A stretch of 64,000 nucleotides of DNA from Nonlabens sp. (GCA_020630715.1 JAHDIQ010000003.1:127541-191540), one strand, 5' to 3'; counted from the first letter of the stretch, positions 8,474 to 19,081 are shown. A program made the numbers and translations. The notes: generated by a model not told the origin, from the letters alone.

Positions 8474-9837
8474 TGACAGCGCCAGAACAGGAACATATCG
8501 GTAAGCAACGCATCGTCATTTTAGGTGGCGGAATGAGTGGTGTAGGCGCAGCAATGCTAGCTACTCAAAAAGGTCATGATGTCTTTTTGAGTGATGGTGG
8601 TGTTTTGAAAGACGCTTTCGCGAAAGCGTTATTAAATCAATCCATACCGCATGAAACTGGCGGTCATGATCTAAACCAAATTTTAAATGCAGATATCGTA
8701 GTTAAAAGTCCTGGTATTCCGGACGATGCGACCATTATTATAAAGATCAAAGAAGCTGGAATCCCAATGGTTAGCGAGATTGAGTTTGCAGCTCGATATT
8801 CAGAAGATATGATTGTTGCAATTACAGGTAGTAATGGAAAAACGACCGTAACCAGTTTAGTAGGACATCTTACAGAAACTGCACAATTAGATGCTACGGT
8901 AGGCGGAAACATAGGACAAAGTTTTGCTGCACAGGTTGCAGAAGGTCCTGCCGAAATAAGAGTTCTAGAAGTAAGTAGTTTCCAGCTGGATGGTATTGTG
9001 GATTTTAAACCGCATATCGCGATGTTATTAAACATAACGCCAGATCACCTAGATCGTTATGATTACAAATTTGAAAACTACGTAGCGAGCAAAATGCGCA
9101 TCGCAATGAACCAAGATCAAAACGATTACTTCATTTACAATGCAGATGATCCTGCGATTAAAAAAGCCATGAAAAAAACCACCATAAAATCAAAACAAGT
9201 ACCATTTTCTTTAGAACGTGAGTTGCCTTATGGCGCTTATGTAAAGGAAGATCGATTAACTATAAACATTGACTCAAATCCATTTACTATGCCTATACAA
9301 GAACTATCCGTTAAGGGACAACACAATACTGCAAATGCAATGGCAGCTGCTACAGCTGCAAAACTATTGCAGATTAGAAAAGAAACGATTAGACAGAGTT
9401 TACAGTCTTTTCAAGGTGTAGAGCATCGTTTAGAACAAGTATTGAAAATCAATAAGGTCCAGTATATTAATGATTCTAAAGCTACTAATGTTAACGCAAC
9501 CTATTACGCGCTAGACAGTATGGAGCGTCCTACGGTATGGATTGTAGGTGGAGTAGATAAAGGCAATGAGTATCAGGAACTGTATGGTCTAGTAAATAAA
9601 AACGTAAAGGCAATCGTGTGTTTAGGAGTGGATAATTCTAAAATCGTAGAGGCCTTTGGTAACTGTGTGGCACAAATGGTAGAAACCTCTAGCATGGAAG
9701 ATGCGGTAAGAGTTGCCTATAAATTAGCAGATCCTGGTGACAATGTATTGTTATCACCAGCATGTGCAAGCTTTGACTTATTTGAGAATTATGAAGATCG
9801 TGGTCGCCAATTTAAAAATGCAGTAAGAGCTTTGTAA
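8473..9837 (+). CDS. murD: UDP-MurNAc-L-alanine:D-glutamate ligase MurD
   Basis: A 454-residue Mur ligase adding D-Glu to UDP-MurNAc-L-Ala. It has an N-terminal Rossmann-like GGGMSGVGAAMLA, the ATP loop TGSNGKTTVTS, the NITPDHLDRY block and the C-terminal block NDSKATN. The dispersed palindrome is translated as DAFAKAL in the N-terminal domain, a spot that is variable in the family, so activity should be kept. It is coupled by one-base TAATG overlaps to mraY before and ftsW after. Confidence 0.97.
   Translation: MTAPEQEHIGKQRIVILGGGMSGVGAAMLATQKGHDVFLSDGGVLKDAFAKALLNQSIPHETGGHDLNQILNADIVVKSPGIPDDATIIIKIKEAGIPMVSEIEFAARYSEDMIVAITGSNGKTTVTSLVGHLTETAQLDATVGGNIGQSFAAQVAEGPAEIRVLEVSSFQLDGIVDFKPHIAMLLNITPDHLDRYDYKFENYVASKMRIAMNQDQNDYFIYNADDPAIKKAMKKTTIKSKQVPFSLERELPYGAYVKEDRLTINIDSNPFTMPIQELSVKGQHNTANAMAAATAAKLLQIRKETIRQSLQSFQGVEHRLEQVLKINKVQYINDSKATNVNATYYALDSMERPTVWIVGGVDKGNEYQELYGLVNKNVKAIVCLGVDNSKIVEAFGNCVAQMVETSSMEDAVRVAYKLADPGDNVLLSPACASFDLFENYEDRGRQFKNAVRAL
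8615..8626. repeat. Dispersed palindrome inside murD
   Basis: Exact core; the wider match is ACGCTTTCGCGAAAGCGT (8612-8629), read as DAFAKAL. Confidence 0.92.
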
Positions 9838-11039
9838 TGAAGATCAAAGATTACATATCAGGAGATTTATTTCTATGGTCACTAATACTAGTGCTGGCAA
9901 TTTTTTCATTCTTGCCAGTATACAGTGCTAGTAGTAATCTAGCCTATTTAAATGGTGGTGAGGGAAATACCTTGAAATATATTTTTAAGCATTTTTCTCA
10001 TTTATTACTAGGGTTGATTTTATTGTATGCATTTCACAAAATCCCATACCGCTGGTTTAAAGGCTTAAGTATCCTAGCCTTACCTGTGGTGATTTTACTT
10101 CTCATTTTTACAGCTACTCAAGGAACAACTATGGGTGGCGCAAATGCTAGTAGATGGATTAGGATTCCGTATTTAGGTGTAGGTTTTCAAACTAGTACAC
10201 TAGCTGCTGTGGTTTTGATGGTATATGTAGCTGGTTATTTAAGTCGTATTAAAGATAAAGCCATCACTTTTAAAGAATCCATCTGGCCGTTATGGGCACC
10301 TGTGGCGTTTACGTTAATTTGGATCTTACCTTCTAATTTTTCAACTACTGCGATCATTTTCTTGATGACGTTATTCTTGTGTTTTATAGGTGGTTATCCG
10401 TGGAAATACCTGCTCATGATCATAGGAGCTGGTATCATAACGCTCGCATTATTTATTGTGACCGTAAAAGCTTTTCCAGACATATCAAATAGAACGCAAA
10501 CTTGGGAATCTAGGATTGATAGTTTTTTAGGTGATGGAGATAGTGATTCTACCTATCAAGTAGATAAAGCCAAAACCGCAATAGCTACCGGTGGAGTTAC
10601 CGGCGTAGGTCCAGGAAAAAGTCAGCAAAAGTATTTCTTACCACAATCGTCTAGTGATTTTATTTATGCCATTATCATAGAGGAATTTGGCAGTATAGGT
10701 GGCGTCGTGGTATTAATAGTGTATCTGCTGGTTCTTTTTAGAATCGTCGTAATCGCAAATAAAGCCGAAACCATTTTTGCAAAATTATTAGTCATAGGTG
10801 TAGGGTTTCCCATCATTATTCAGGCGTTGATCAATATGGCTGTTGCGGTGAATTTATTTCCAGTTACAGGACAGACTTTACCATTATTAAGTAGTGGTGG
10901 AACATCGATATGGATGACCTGCATGGCTTTTGGAATTATTTTAAGTGTAAGCGCGCGCAGGAAAGAAGTTAAAGAGCAAAAAGAAACCACCACAACAGAA
11001 GACATGAACCCTTTAGACGTATTAAGTGAAGCCTTATAA
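9837..11039 (+). CDS. ftsW: Cell division lipid II glycosyltransferase FtsW
   Basis: A 400-residue SEDS-family membrane protein with about ten hydrophobic segments, the septal glycan polymerase that works with FtsI. The start [24 protein letters not shown], the ASRWIRIP-like loop and the C-terminal blocks [17 protein letters not shown] and [10 protein letters not shown] are typical. Gene position between murD and murG favours FtsW over RodA. Its end overlaps murG by 14 bases. Confidence 0.95.
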   Translation: MKIKDYISGDLFLWSLILVLAIFSFLPVYSASSNLAYLNGGEGNTLKYIFKHFSHLLLGLILLYAFHKIPYRWFKGLSILALPVVILLLIFTATQGTTMGGANASRWIRIPYLGVGFQTSTLAAVVLMVYVAGYLSRIKDKAITFKESIWPLWAPVAFTLIWILPSNFSTTAIIFLMTLFLCFIGGYPWKYLLMIIGAGIITLALFIVTVKAFPDISNRTQTWESRIDSFLGDGDSDSTYQVDKAKTAIATGGVTGVGPGKSQQKYFLPQSSSDFIYAIIIEEFGSIGGVVVLIVYLLVLFRIVVIANKAETIFAKLLVIGVGFPIIIQALINMAVAVNLFPVTGQTLPLLSSGGTSIWMTCMAFGIILSVSARRKEVKEQKETTTTEDMNPLDVLSEAL

Positions 11040-12114
11040 AATCATCATATCAGGTGGTGGCACCGGTGGCCACATTTATCCAGCGATCGCAATTGCAAAT
11101 GAATGCAAATTGCGATGGCCAGATGCGCAGTTCCTATTTGTAGGAGCGAGTAACCGTATGGAGATGGAAAAAGTTCCAAATGCAGGTTATGATATTAAGG
11201 GATTATGGATAAGTGGATTACAACGTAAATTAACACTAGACAATTTATCTTTTCCTTTTAAAATCATCAAATCCTTATGGGATGCACGTCGCATTATCAA
11301 TCAATTTAAGCCAGATATTGCTATAGGAACTGGTGGTTATGCTAGCGGACCATTGTTACAAATGGCGAGCATGAAAAAAATACCATGTTTAATACAAGAG
11401 CAAAATTCCTATCCTGGAATAACAAATAAATTACTGTCAAAAAGAGTACAACGTATATGTGTTGCCAGTACAGGATTAGATCGTTTCTTCCCTAAAGAAA
11501 AGATCGTCCTTACTGGTAATCCAGTACGTCAGGATTTACTAGATATTGATTCAAAAAGAGATGAAGCAATCGCTCATTTCAATCTAGATCCTCAACGTAA
11601 AACACTTCTTATTCTAGGTGGTAGTTTAGGAGCTAGGCGTATCAATCAATTAATTGATGATCAACTAGAATCGCTTTCTCAGGATGTTCAGGTCATCTGG
11701 CAATGCGGTAAATATTACCATGAAACTTATAAAGACCATACAGGAAATAGTGTGCAAGTTCACGCGTTTTTAAATCGTATGGATCTCGCTTACAGCTGTG
11801 CAGATGTAATTATTTCTCGTGCCGGTGCAGGAACCATTTCAGAATTGTGTATTGTAGGAAAACCAGTCATACTCATTCCATCACCTAATGTTGCAGAGGA
11901 TCACCAGACTAAAAATGCTCAAGCCATAACGGCCAAAGATGCTGGATTAATGATTAAAGAATCACATCTAGACGAGAATTTTTCGACGATCTGGAAAGGA
12001 TTGATCAGCCAGCCACAGCTTCAAGAAAAGCTAGGGAATTCTATTAAAGAATTAGCCTTACCAGATGCAACAAAACAGATTGTGAACCAAATTGAAGAAC
12101 TGTTACATGACTAA
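11026..12114 (+). CDS. murG: UDP-GlcNAc:lipid I N-acetylglucosaminyltransferase MurG
   Basis: A 362-residue GT28 enzyme making lipid II at the inner face of the membrane. It has the N-terminal loop [14 protein letters not shown] and the C-terminal UDP-GlcNAc site [11 protein letters not shown] followed by [14 protein letters not shown]. The start is GTG at 11026, inside the end of ftsW. No ATG is available before the glycine-rich loop, and the residues [11 protein letters not shown] fit the family N-terminus. Confidence 0.96.
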   Translation: MKPYKIIISGGGTGGHIYPAIAIANECKLRWPDAQFLFVGASNRMEMEKVPNAGYDIKGLWISGLQRKLTLDNLSFPFKIIKSLWDARRIINQFKPDIAIGTGGYASGPLLQMASMKKIPCLIQEQNSYPGITNKLLSKRVQRICVASTGLDRFFPKEKIVLTGNPVRQDLLDIDSKRDEAIAHFNLDPQRKTLLILGGSLGARRINQLIDDQLESLSQDVQVIWQCGKYYHETYKDHTGNSVQVHAFLNRMDLAYSCADVIISRAGAGTISELCIVGKPVILIPSPNVAEDHQTKNAQAITAKDAGLMIKESHLDENFSTIWKGLISQPQLQEKLGNSIKELALPDATKQIVNQIEELLHD

Positions 12115-13468
12115 TCTTCAAAACATATCGCACGTGTATTTCATAGGCATAGGTGGCATAGGCATGAGCGCGCTGGCTCGTTACTTGAACCAGCAAGGCA
12201 AGACCGTTGCTGGATATGATAAGGTGATTACAGCACTTACAAAACAACTTGAAGCAGAAGGAATTAACATTCACTATGAGGATAGTTTCAATGCGATTCC
12301 TCAAGAGTTTAAAAATGTAGAACAGTCGCTGGTCATCTATACGCCTGCTGTTCCTAGCGATATGGAGGAATTAGTACGCTTTCGCGAAAGCGGAATCACC
12401 ACCATCAAACGTGCTCAACTATTAGGTGAGATTTCTAAAACAATGACCTGTCTAGCGGTAGCTGGAACACATGGTAAAACAACTACAAGTGCTATTCTAG
12501 CGCATTTATTACATGAAAGTGATGTGAAAATGACGGCCTTTTTGGGCGGAATTTTAGAAGGTTATAAGACGAATTATTTGCATACGGGAAATGATGTCAT
12601 GGTGGTAGAGGCAGATGAATTTGACCGCAGTTTTATGCAATTGCAACCAGATTATGCAGGTATTACCGCAATGGATCCAGATCATCTAGATATTTATGGA
12701 GATGTGGATGCTTTTGAACAGACTTTTAAAGATTTTGCGACCTTAGTTCCTAGTGGGAATTTGCTGGTAAATGAACAAGTGAATCTGGATGGTATTGAAG
12801 TAGGACTGTCTTCTGGAGTTTATAAAGCGCATCATGTAGTGATTGCAAATGGTGCCTATCATTTTGATATTTCCACACCACAAGGAGAATTTGAAGGTTT
12901 TTGCTTAAAATTACCAGGAAAGCACAATCTTTCTAACGCTTTACTAGCGATTGCGATCGCATCAGAATATGGAGTTGATATAGAGAAGTTAAAATTAGCT
13001 TTAGTGACTTTTCCTGGAGTAGAGCGACGTTTTACCTATCGCATGGATACAGAAAAGCGTGTGATCATAGATGATTATGCACATCATCCTACAGAGATTG
13101 ATGCGGTGTATAACGCAGTTTTAGAAATGTATCCAGATGAAAAGGTGCTTGCTGTTTTTCAGCCACATTTATTTTCTCGTACTCGTGATTTCATGGATGA
13201 TTTTGCTACTAGTCTAGCTCAATTTGACCAGTTAGCGCTGTTAGATATTTATCCTGCTCGTGAGCTTCCCATAGAAGGAATTTCATCAGCGGTTTTAAGA
13301 ACTAAAATTTGTGCATTAGATAACGCACCAGAAGTAAATATTGTTATAGAGAAGCAAGATGTGGCAGAGTTTATCGAGGAAATGGATACCAGAATTGTCG
13401 TTATGATAGGTGCTGGAGACATAGGAGTAGTGATACAAAAAACAGTAGAAAAAATGACTGCCGTATGA
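12107..13468 (+). CDS. murC: UDP-MurNAc:L-alanine ligase MurC
   Basis: A Mur ligase of about 453 residues adding L-Ala to UDP-MurNAc. It has an N-terminal nucleotide fold [18 protein letters not shown], the ATP loop [11 protein letters not shown], and [10 protein letters not shown] in the C-terminal domain. I place the start at the ATG at 12107 ([12 protein letters not shown]), overlapping murG by 8 bases; an upstream in-frame TTG at 12092 would add five residues not typical of the family. The dispersed palindrome is translated as VRFRESGI. Confidence 0.95.
   Translation: MTNLQNISHVYFIGIGGIGMSALARYLNQQGKTVAGYDKVITALTKQLEAEGINIHYEDSFNAIPQEFKNVEQSLVIYTPAVPSDMEELVRFRESGITTIKRAQLLGEISKTMTCLAVAGTHGKTTTSAILAHLLHESDVKMTAFLGGILEGYKTNYLHTGNDVMVVEADEFDRSFMQLQPDYAGITAMDPDHLDIYGDVDAFEQTFKDFATLVPSGNLLVNEQVNLDGIEVGLSSGVYKAHHVVIANGAYHFDISTPQGEFEGFCLKLPGKHNLSNALLAIAIASEYGVDIEKLKLALVTFPGVERRFTYRMDTEKRVIIDDYAHHPTEIDAVYNAVLEMYPDEKVLAVFQPHLFSRTRDFMDDFATSLAQFDQLALLDIYPARELPIEGISSAVLRTKICALDNAPEVNIVIEKQDVAEFIEEMDTRIVVMIGAGDIGVVIQKTVEKMTAV
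12379..12390. repeat. Dispersed palindrome inside murC
   Basis: Exact core, read in the RFRES frame (VRFRESGI). Confidence 0.9.
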
Positions 13469-14178
13469 GTATCAAATCACTCTTAAAAATAGTAGGATGC
13501 GTTCTGGTAACAGCTAGTATGTACGGCTTTGCAAACTATAGATTTAACCAGCGTACGGTTAAAGATGTAACAATTTCATTTACAGAAGATAAGGCGCTTT
13601 TTATAAGTGAATCAAACGTTAATAAATTGTTGATACAAAATTACGATAGCGTCCATAAGGTGGCAATAGAAAAATTAGATTTGAATAAAGGTGAATTAGA
13701 TCTAGTCAATAACCCAATGATCAGGCATGCAGAGGTTTCTGTTTCTCTAGAAGGAGAACTTCTGGCAATCATAGAACAACGACAGCCTATCGCAAGATTA
13801 ATGGGAAGTGATCAACAGTATCTGGATACAGATAATCAACTAATGCCACTTTCAAAGGAACATACCGCGTTTGTTCCGCTGGTTTATGGTTTTAAAAAAG
13901 CTTATCAAGACCAGTTATTTGAGCTTATTAATTTCATCAATAAGGATGAGTTTTTACAGCCAGCGGTAACGCAATTAATCCTAGATCGCAGTGGCGAGAT
14001 ACGTTTTAAAGTGCGTGTTCATGATTATGAAGTGAAGCTGGGAACCGTGGAACTACTAGATCAAAAAATGACAAATTACAAGGCATTTATTGCCAAAATG
14101 AAAAAAGATCAACGGTTAACACAAGTGAAAACCATCGATTTAAGGTATAAAAACCAAGTAATAAGTATTAAAAAGTAA
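13465..14178 (+). CDS. ftsQ: Cell division protein FtsQ
   Basis: A 237-residue bitopic protein with one N-terminal membrane segment (about 5-23) and a periplasmic POTRA-like region starting near VKDVTISF. FtsQ links cytoplasmic and periplasmic division proteins. Bacteroidota FtsQ is divergent; the call rests on topology and its place between murC (4-base ATGA overlap) and ftsA (4-base gap). Confidence 0.87.
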   Translation: MSIKSLLKIVGCVLVTASMYGFANYRFNQRTVKDVTISFTEDKALFISESNVNKLLIQNYDSVHKVAIEKLDLNKGELDLVNNPMIRHAEVSVSLEGELLAIIEQRQPIARLMGSDQQYLDTDNQLMPLSKEHTAFVPLVYGFKKAYQDQLFELINFINKDEFLQPAVTQLILDRSGEIRFKVRVHDYEVKLGTVELLDQKMTNYKAFIAKMKKDQRLTQVKTIDLRYKNQVISIKK

Positions 14179-14182
14179 CACC

Positions 14183-15529
14183 ATGGATTCACAAGAATAC
14201 GCAGTAGGACTAGACATAGGAACCACAAAGATTGTGGCGATGATAGGTCGTAAAAACGAATACGGCAAACTTGAAATTCTAGGTGTAGGAAGATCAAAAA
14301 GCCTAGGTGTACATCGTGGTGTGGTAAACAATATCACACAAACCATACAATCTATACAGCAAGCCGTTGATGAGGCAGAAGCTGTAAGTGGAATAAAAAT
14401 AAATGAGGTAACCGTAGGAATTGCAGGACAGCACATCCGTAGTTTACAGCACAGTGATTACATCACCAGAGGAAATTCTGAGGAAGTGATTGATCAAAAT
14501 GACATCGATACATTGTGTAATCAAGTGCATAAACTAGTGATGTTACCAGGTGAAGAAATCATTCACGTATTACCGCAAGAATATAAAATTGACGGTCAGA
14601 GCCATATTACACAACCTATAGGAATGTATGGTGGCAGGCTAGAGGCAAATTTTCACGTAGTAGTAGGTCAGGTGACTTCTATAAAAAACATTTACCGTTG
14701 TGTAAAAAGTGCTAACCTAGATTTAAATAAAATCACCCTAGAACCACTCGCTAGTGCAGATGCGGTTTTAAGTCAAGAAGAAAAAGAAGCTGGAGTTGCT
14801 TTAATTGACATAGGTGGTGGAACAACAGATCTTGCCATTTTTAAGGATGATATCATCAGGCATACTGCTGTGATACCTCAAGGTGGAAATATCATTACAG
14901 AAGATATTAAGGCTGGTTGCTCGATTATAGAAAAACAGGCAGAATTGCTTAAAACAAAATTTGGTAGTGCGTGGCCAGGAGAAAATAAAGAAAATGAAAT
15001 CGTTTCCATTCCTGGATTAAGAGGAAGAGAACCTAAGGAAATCACACTTAAAAACTTAAGTAAGATTATCCATGCGCGCGTTATTGAAATATTAGAATCT
15101 GTATTTGTAGAGATTAAGAATTACGGTCATGATGATCCAGATAAGCAATTAATTGCTGGAGTTGTCTTAACTGGTGGTGGTAGCCAGTTAAAACACATCA
15201 AACAGTTAGCCGAGTATGTTACGGGAATGCCTACTAGAATAGGTTATCCTAATGAGTATCTAGCAGGAGATAGTGATGCAGAAAGTACGAGTCCCATTTT
15301 TGCCACAGCAGTAGGATTAGTAATGAAAGGACTGGAACACATGGATGCCACAAAAGCAACCGAAACATCAGAAGAAGAGAGTACAACAGAAGAGATTGAA
15401 ATAAAAACAGAAGAACAAGAACAACAGCAAGGAATTTCACAAGTACAACGTGAAGAAGTATTGCAGAAAAAAGGCTTTTTTGAAAACTGGACTAATAAGT
15501 TGAAAGACTTTTTAGACAACGCAGAATAA
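14183..15529 (+). CDS. ftsA: Cell division protein FtsA
   Basis: A 448-residue actin-like ATPase that tethers FtsZ to the membrane. Actin-fold motifs are AVGLDIGTTKIVAMIG (phosphate 1), LIDIGGGTTDLAIF (phosphate 2) and VVLTGGGSQLKHI (adenosine). After the core there is an acidic, low-complexity stretch (about 390-425, rich in E, T and Q). The last residues KKGFFENWTNKLKDFLDNAE look like the amphipathic membrane-targeting helix. It is followed by ftsZ after 52 bases. Confidence 0.97.
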   Translation: MDSQEYAVGLDIGTTKIVAMIGRKNEYGKLEILGVGRSKSLGVHRGVVNNITQTIQSIQQAVDEAEAVSGIKINEVTVGIAGQHIRSLQHSDYITRGNSEEVIDQNDIDTLCNQVHKLVMLPGEEIIHVLPQEYKIDGQSHITQPIGMYGGRLEANFHVVVGQVTSIKNIYRCVKSANLDLNKITLEPLASADAVLSQEEKEAGVALIDIGGGTTDLAIFKDDIIRHTAVIPQGGNIITEDIKAGCSIIEKQAELLKTKFGSAWPGENKENEIVSIPGLRGREPKEITLKNLSKIIHARVIEILESVFVEIKNYGHDDPDKQLIAGVVLTGGGSQLKHIKQLAEYVTGMPTRIGYPNEYLAGDSDAESTSPIFATAVGLVMKGLEHMDATKATETSEEESTTEEIEIKTEEQEQQQGISQVQREEVLQKKGFFENWTNKLKDFLDNAE

Positions 15530-15581
15530 GCAGATAACAAATTAAGAAGTAACGAGTAAAATCATATAAAGTAGCAACAAT

Positions 15582-17612
15582 ATGAGCCATGAAGATTTAA
15601 ATAGTATATCCTTTGATTTGCCTAAGAATCAGTCAAATGTGATTAAAGTCATCGGTGTAGGTGGTGGCGGTAGCAATGCGATAAAACACATGTTCCAGCA
15701 AGGAATAAAAGGTGTGGATTTTGTCATTTGTAATACAGATTCACAAGCATTAGATAACAGTCCTGTACCTAATAAAATCCAGCTAGGTGTCACACTTACA
15801 GAAGGATTAGGAGCTGGAGCAAATCCAGAAGTAGGAGAACGCGCCGCTCGCGAGAGTATTGAAGAAGTACGCGCGATGCTAGACACAAATGCAAAAATGA
15901 TCTTTATCACCGCAGGAATGGGTGGTGGTACTGGAACTGGTGCCGCGCCGGTTATTGCAGAGATTGCTCGTGAGATGGATATTCTCACCGTAGGAATTGT
16001 GACCACGCCGTTTAATTTTGAAGGTAAATTACGTAATGAGCAGGCACAGGCTGGAATTGAGAAATTCCGCAAGCAGGTAGATTCTTTAATTATCATTAAT
16101 AACAATAAGCTACGTGAAGTTTATGGTAATCTAGGATTTAAAGCAGGCTTTTCAAAAGCAGATGAGGTACTTGCTACTGCCTCTCGTGGAATTGCCGAAG
16201 TGATCACACATCACTACACACAAAATATTGATTTACGCGATGCAAAAACAGTACTAGCAAATAGTGGTACGGCCATTATGGGTAGTGCAAATGCTAGTGG
16301 AACTAATCGCGCGCAAGAAGGAATTCTTAAAGCGCTAGATTCACCGTTGCTTAATGATAACAAGATTAAAGGTGCTAAAAACGTGTTGCTATTAATCGTT
16401 TCTGGATCTGATGAGATTACGATTGATGAGATAGGTGAGATCAATGATTTAATTCAGGCAGAAGCTGGTGGAGGCGCAAACATCATTATGGGTGTAGGTG
16501 AAGATGAATCCCTAGGAGATGCTATATCTGTAACCGTTATTGCGACTGGTTTTAATGTAGAACAGCAAAATGAAATTTCAAATACAGAGGCAAAACGCAT
16601 CATCCACACACTAGAAGATGAACAGCGCGCCAGCACGGTTTTACAATCTACTAGCGATGTGATTCCTGGTAAGATTGTGATGGATTTAGAGGATGAAGTA
16701 GAGCAGGATGGTGATGATAATTTCGCTGGAGTTTATGCTGAGCAAGGTCGAAGTACGAAAGCGGAACAACCACAACCTATAACTACCACCCAAACAGAAG
16801 AGCCCTTAAAAATCATACATTCTCTAGGCGAAGAGGAAGAAGAACCATCATTACCACCAGTGGCAAATGAGCATGCTTTAATACCTACAACAGAATTCAT
16901 TAAGAATTTAAACGTAGTGTATGAAGAGGTTTTAGATCAAGTAGAACCACAAGCATTTGTAATTAGAGAACAAGAGCCAGAAGCTGTAAACATCACAGAA
17001 GAGGAAGAAGATGAGAAAGATCAGTTTTTCCTTGACTTTGACATGCCTATAAGCCAGCAAACAGAAGTGGTAGAGACGACAGATACTGTAGTTCATAGTC
17101 TAGAAGATATAGAAGTAAATGATCCTGTTAACATCATCCCAGTGACTGAGGTGAATAAAGACGGAATCACAAAATATTCACTAGATGATTATATGGAAGT
17201 AGAAGAGCAATTGAACGCCGCTACACCATCAACTAGTCCACAACCTACTGCAGATCATATTGCAGAAGAACAAATCGAGTTAATTACTAAAGAAAAAGAG
17301 CCAGTAGCGACAACCGCAGTAGAAACTGCAGAAACAGAAGAAGTAGATCTTACAGAGTTACCTATTAACGAAGTAATGAAACTACGTGCCGAAGAGCGAA
17401 AGCGCAAAATGCATGCTTTTAACTTTAAGTTTAAGAACTCGCATAGACTAGATGAAATAGAAAAAAAACCAGCCTTTCAACGTCAAGGTGTTGAGCTGGA
17501 TGAATTACCTAAAGATTCAGATCGTTCTAGAACTACGGTTAATATAGATGAGAATGATGAGGTGCAATTACGTGGTAATAACAACTCATTCTTACATGAT
17601 AATGTAGATTAG
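15582..17612 (+). CDS. ftsZ: Cell division protein FtsZ
   Basis: A 676-residue tubulin homologue that forms the Z ring. The GTPase core (1 to about 325) has VIGVGGGGSNA and the tubulin signature GGGTGTG (114-120), then the synergy loop NIDLRDAKTVL. The protein is much longer than the 380-residue E. coli form: residues about 330-610 are an acidic, low-complexity linker, then a basic stretch KLRAEERKRKMHAFNFKF and a short C-terminal tail. A long linker is common in Flavobacteriia. It is the last gene of the dcw operon. Confidence 0.97.
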   Translation: MSHEDLNSISFDLPKNQSNVIKVIGVGGGGSNAIKHMFQQGIKGVDFVICNTDSQALDNSPVPNKIQLGVTLTEGLGAGANPEVGERAARESIEEVRAMLDTNAKMIFITAGMGGGTGTGAAPVIAEIAREMDILTVGIVTTPFNFEGKLRNEQAQAGIEKFRKQVDSLIIINNNKLREVYGNLGFKAGFSKADEVLATASRGIAEVITHHYTQNIDLRDAKTVLANSGTAIMGSANASGTNRAQEGILKALDSPLLNDNKIKGAKNVLLLIVSGSDEITIDEIGEINDLIQAEAGGGANIIMGVGEDESLGDAISVTVIATGFNVEQQNEISNTEAKRIIHTLEDEQRASTVLQSTSDVIPGKIVMDLEDEVEQDGDDNFAGVYAEQGRSTKAEQPQPITTTQTEEPLKIIHSLGEEEEEPSLPPVANEHALIPTTEFIKNLNVVYEEVLDQVEPQAFVIREQEPEAVNITEEEEDEKDQFFLDFDMPISQQTEVVETTDTVVHSLEDIEVNDPVNIIPVTEVNKDGITKYSLDDYMEVEEQLNAATPSTSPQPTADHIAEEQIELITKEKEPVATTAVETAETEEVDLTELPINEVMKLRAEERKRKMHAFNFKFKNSHRLDEIEKKPAFQRQGVELDELPKDSDRSRTTVNIDENDEVQLRGNNNSFLHDNVD

Positions 17613-17631
17613 AAATCAATACTATATTTAT

Positions 17632-17662
17632 AAACCCGATCAGAAACTGATCGGGTTTTTTT
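17632..17662 (+). terminator. Intrinsic terminator of the dcw operon
   Basis: A perfect 12-bp stem (arms AAACCCGATCAG and CTGATCGGGTTT) with an AAA loop, followed by a T run. It lies 20 bases after the ftsZ stop codon. Confidence 0.95.
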
Positions 17663-17666
17663 ATGG

Positions 17667-17697
17667 TTGATAACGAGCGGTTAAAGCGTTATTTTTG
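17667..17697 (+). promoter_or_regulatory. Promoter of the yqeY-like gene (TTG N20 TATTTTTG)
   Basis: A -33 TTG at 17667-17669 and -7 box TATTTTTG at 17690-17697, spacing 20. This is a full flavobacterial promoter match, 17 bases ahead of the ATG. Confidence 0.7.
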
Positions 17698-17714
17698 GAG
17701 TAAAATAAGAACAC

Positions 17715-18161
17715 ATGAGCTTAGAAAAGAATATCATGACTGCCATGAAAGAGGCGATGAAGTCAAAGGATCAAACAGCACTAGCCGCTTTAAGAGCTGT
17801 AAAGAGCGAGATTTTACTAGCTAAAACAAGTGGAACAGGCGACGCGCTTACTGATAAAGATGAAGTGAAACTGGTTCAAAAATTAGTAAAGCAACGTAAG
17901 GATAGCGCACGTATTTTTGACGAGCAAGGTCGTACTGACTTATCAGAACCAGAACTAGCACAGGCTAAAGTTCTAGAGCAATTCTTACCAGAACAACTTA
18001 ATGAATCAGAGATTGAAGCTGTCGTTGTGGCCATTATTGAAAAGACTGGAGCTACTGGAATGAAGGACATGGGTAAAGTTATGGGACAAGCAAATGCCCA
18101 ACTAGCTGGTAAGGCAGATGGTAGAACTATTAGTATGATTGTAAAAAATAAATTGAGCTGA
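17715..18161 (+). CDS. GatB/YqeY domain-containing protein
   Basis: A 148-residue helical protein resembling the C-terminal tRNA-binding tail domain of GatB. The N-terminal MSLEKNIMTAMKEAMKSKD, the block ALRAVKSEILLAKT, YqeY-type FLPEQLNESEIEAVV and the end KADGRTISMIVKNKLS are typical, and the length is normal. The family is thought to touch tRNA or amidotransferase function, but its role is not settled. It has its own promoter and terminator. Confidence 0.92.
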   Translation: MSLEKNIMTAMKEAMKSKDQTALAALRAVKSEILLAKTSGTGDALTDKDEVKLVQKLVKQRKDSARIFDEQGRTDLSEPELAQAKVLEQFLPEQLNESEIEAVVVAIIEKTGATGMKDMGKVMGQANAQLAGKADGRTISMIVKNKLS

Positions 18162-18181
18162 TTAGGCCATTATGTTAAACT

Positions 18182-18212
18182 AAAAAAACCAAGCCTAAAG
18201 CGTGGTTTTTTA
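18182..18212 (+). terminator. Intrinsic terminator after the yqeY-like gene
   Basis: The arms AAAAAACCA and TGGTTTTTT, a loop of about 11 bases, then a T-rich end. Being A/T-flanked it could also serve the minus-strand tRNA. Confidence 0.7.
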
Positions 18213-18218
18213 TTACTG

Positions 18219-18292
18219 TGACTACGGCAGGATTCAAACCTGCGACCGCTGGAGCCGAAATCCAGTGCTCTATTCAGCTGAGCTACGTAGCC
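18219..18292 (-). tRNA. tRNA-Arg (anticodon TCG)
   Basis: Read on the minus strand, GGCTACG pairs with CGTAGTC as the 7-bp acceptor (one G-U), with discriminator A. The D region is GCTCAGCTGAATAGAGC. The anticodon stem CTGGA/TCCAG encloses loop TTTCGGC, giving anticodon TCG (plus-strand 18256-18258). The T arm GCAGGTTTGAATCCTGC is canonical. CCA is not encoded. Length is 74 bases. Confidence 0.95.
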
Positions 18293-18435
18293 TCATAATA
18301 TAAATGTAAGTCAATTATTTTTTATATATCACGATAAGATAATACAAATAAAGAAAGATGGCTAGTTACAATACACCTTAGAAATACTTAAATTAATTTC
18401 TAAACTTCTTGAGTACAAAAAATAACATTGTCTAG

Positions 18436-19081
18436 TTAAAAATTAAAATAAGACAAGTCATTTAAATTAGAACAATTTATCAAGATTCTGTTAAAACCGC
18501 GATGATATGTAACTCTAGTTCCGATCTTTTGATTGATTTGGTAATTTAATCCTATTAAACCACCTAGATAAAATCCATTTAAATCGTTACGATCTGTTTT
18601 GTTGATTTCTTCTATATCAGATTTAGCTTTTTTCAACTATTTAAAAACCAGCCTGTGGTCCTAAGAATAGCTAGAACTTATTTGCTAGTTTAAATTTAAG
18701 CGTAACTGGAAGGAGAATGTAATTTGAAACCATGGTTACATCAGAAAATTCATCAACAAATTTACCTTCGTTATAAAATGAACTACCAGAAAGGGCTTGA
18801 CTATTAGAGTCTTGCGTACTGTAAATTAATCCTATTCCTACATCGGTGTTCTGGTTTAAATGAAAAATACCTTCTACGCCTATTCTAGGACTTAGTTGGT
18901 TTTCATTACCTTCGGCAACATCATATTTGGTAAAGTTCGAAAGATTTAAGCCAGCTAATGCTAGCATAGAAAAATCTGTTTTATTTGTTGCTGTACCTTG
19001 CGATTTTACACTTATAAAAATTAAGGGTAAGTAGTATTGATAATATAATCTTGTGAATGTTATTTTTAAAAAATCACATAT
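18436..19081 (-). pseudogene. Decayed PorT-like outer-membrane beta-barrel protein gene
   Basis: The longest intact piece (18671-18967) encodes LNLSNFTKYD, then barrel strands such as LSPRIGVEGIFHLN, a pattern of the small porin-family barrels (AGLNLSNF..LLYSTQ..IPVTLKF). In the same frame it continues past a TAG (18671-18673) as LFLGPQAGF, then meets a TAA (18641-18643). The rest, IEEINKTDRNDLNGFYLGGLIGLNYQ, continues after a frameshift near 18636. Upstream the frame stays open to 19081 with a signal-peptide-like stretch (YYLPLIFISVKSQG) but no ATG. Two stops, a frameshift and a lost start indicate a dead gene. No other gene is seen in 18293-19237. Confidence 0.82.

Noticed and set aside
12092-12106. 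TTG start adding five residues to MurC
   Set aside because: The ATG at 12107 matches the family N-terminus and gives an ordinary 8-base overlap with murG.
15629-16105. 158-residue antisense ORF inside ftsZ, and many similar long antisense ORFs
   Set aside because: They lie opposite highly conserved genes, have no family features and low-complexity composition; they are shadows of the real frames.
18219-19081. Genomic island at tRNA-Arg
   Set aside because: There is no integrase and no repeat of the tRNA 3' end in the window; only a decayed barrel gene lies beside it.
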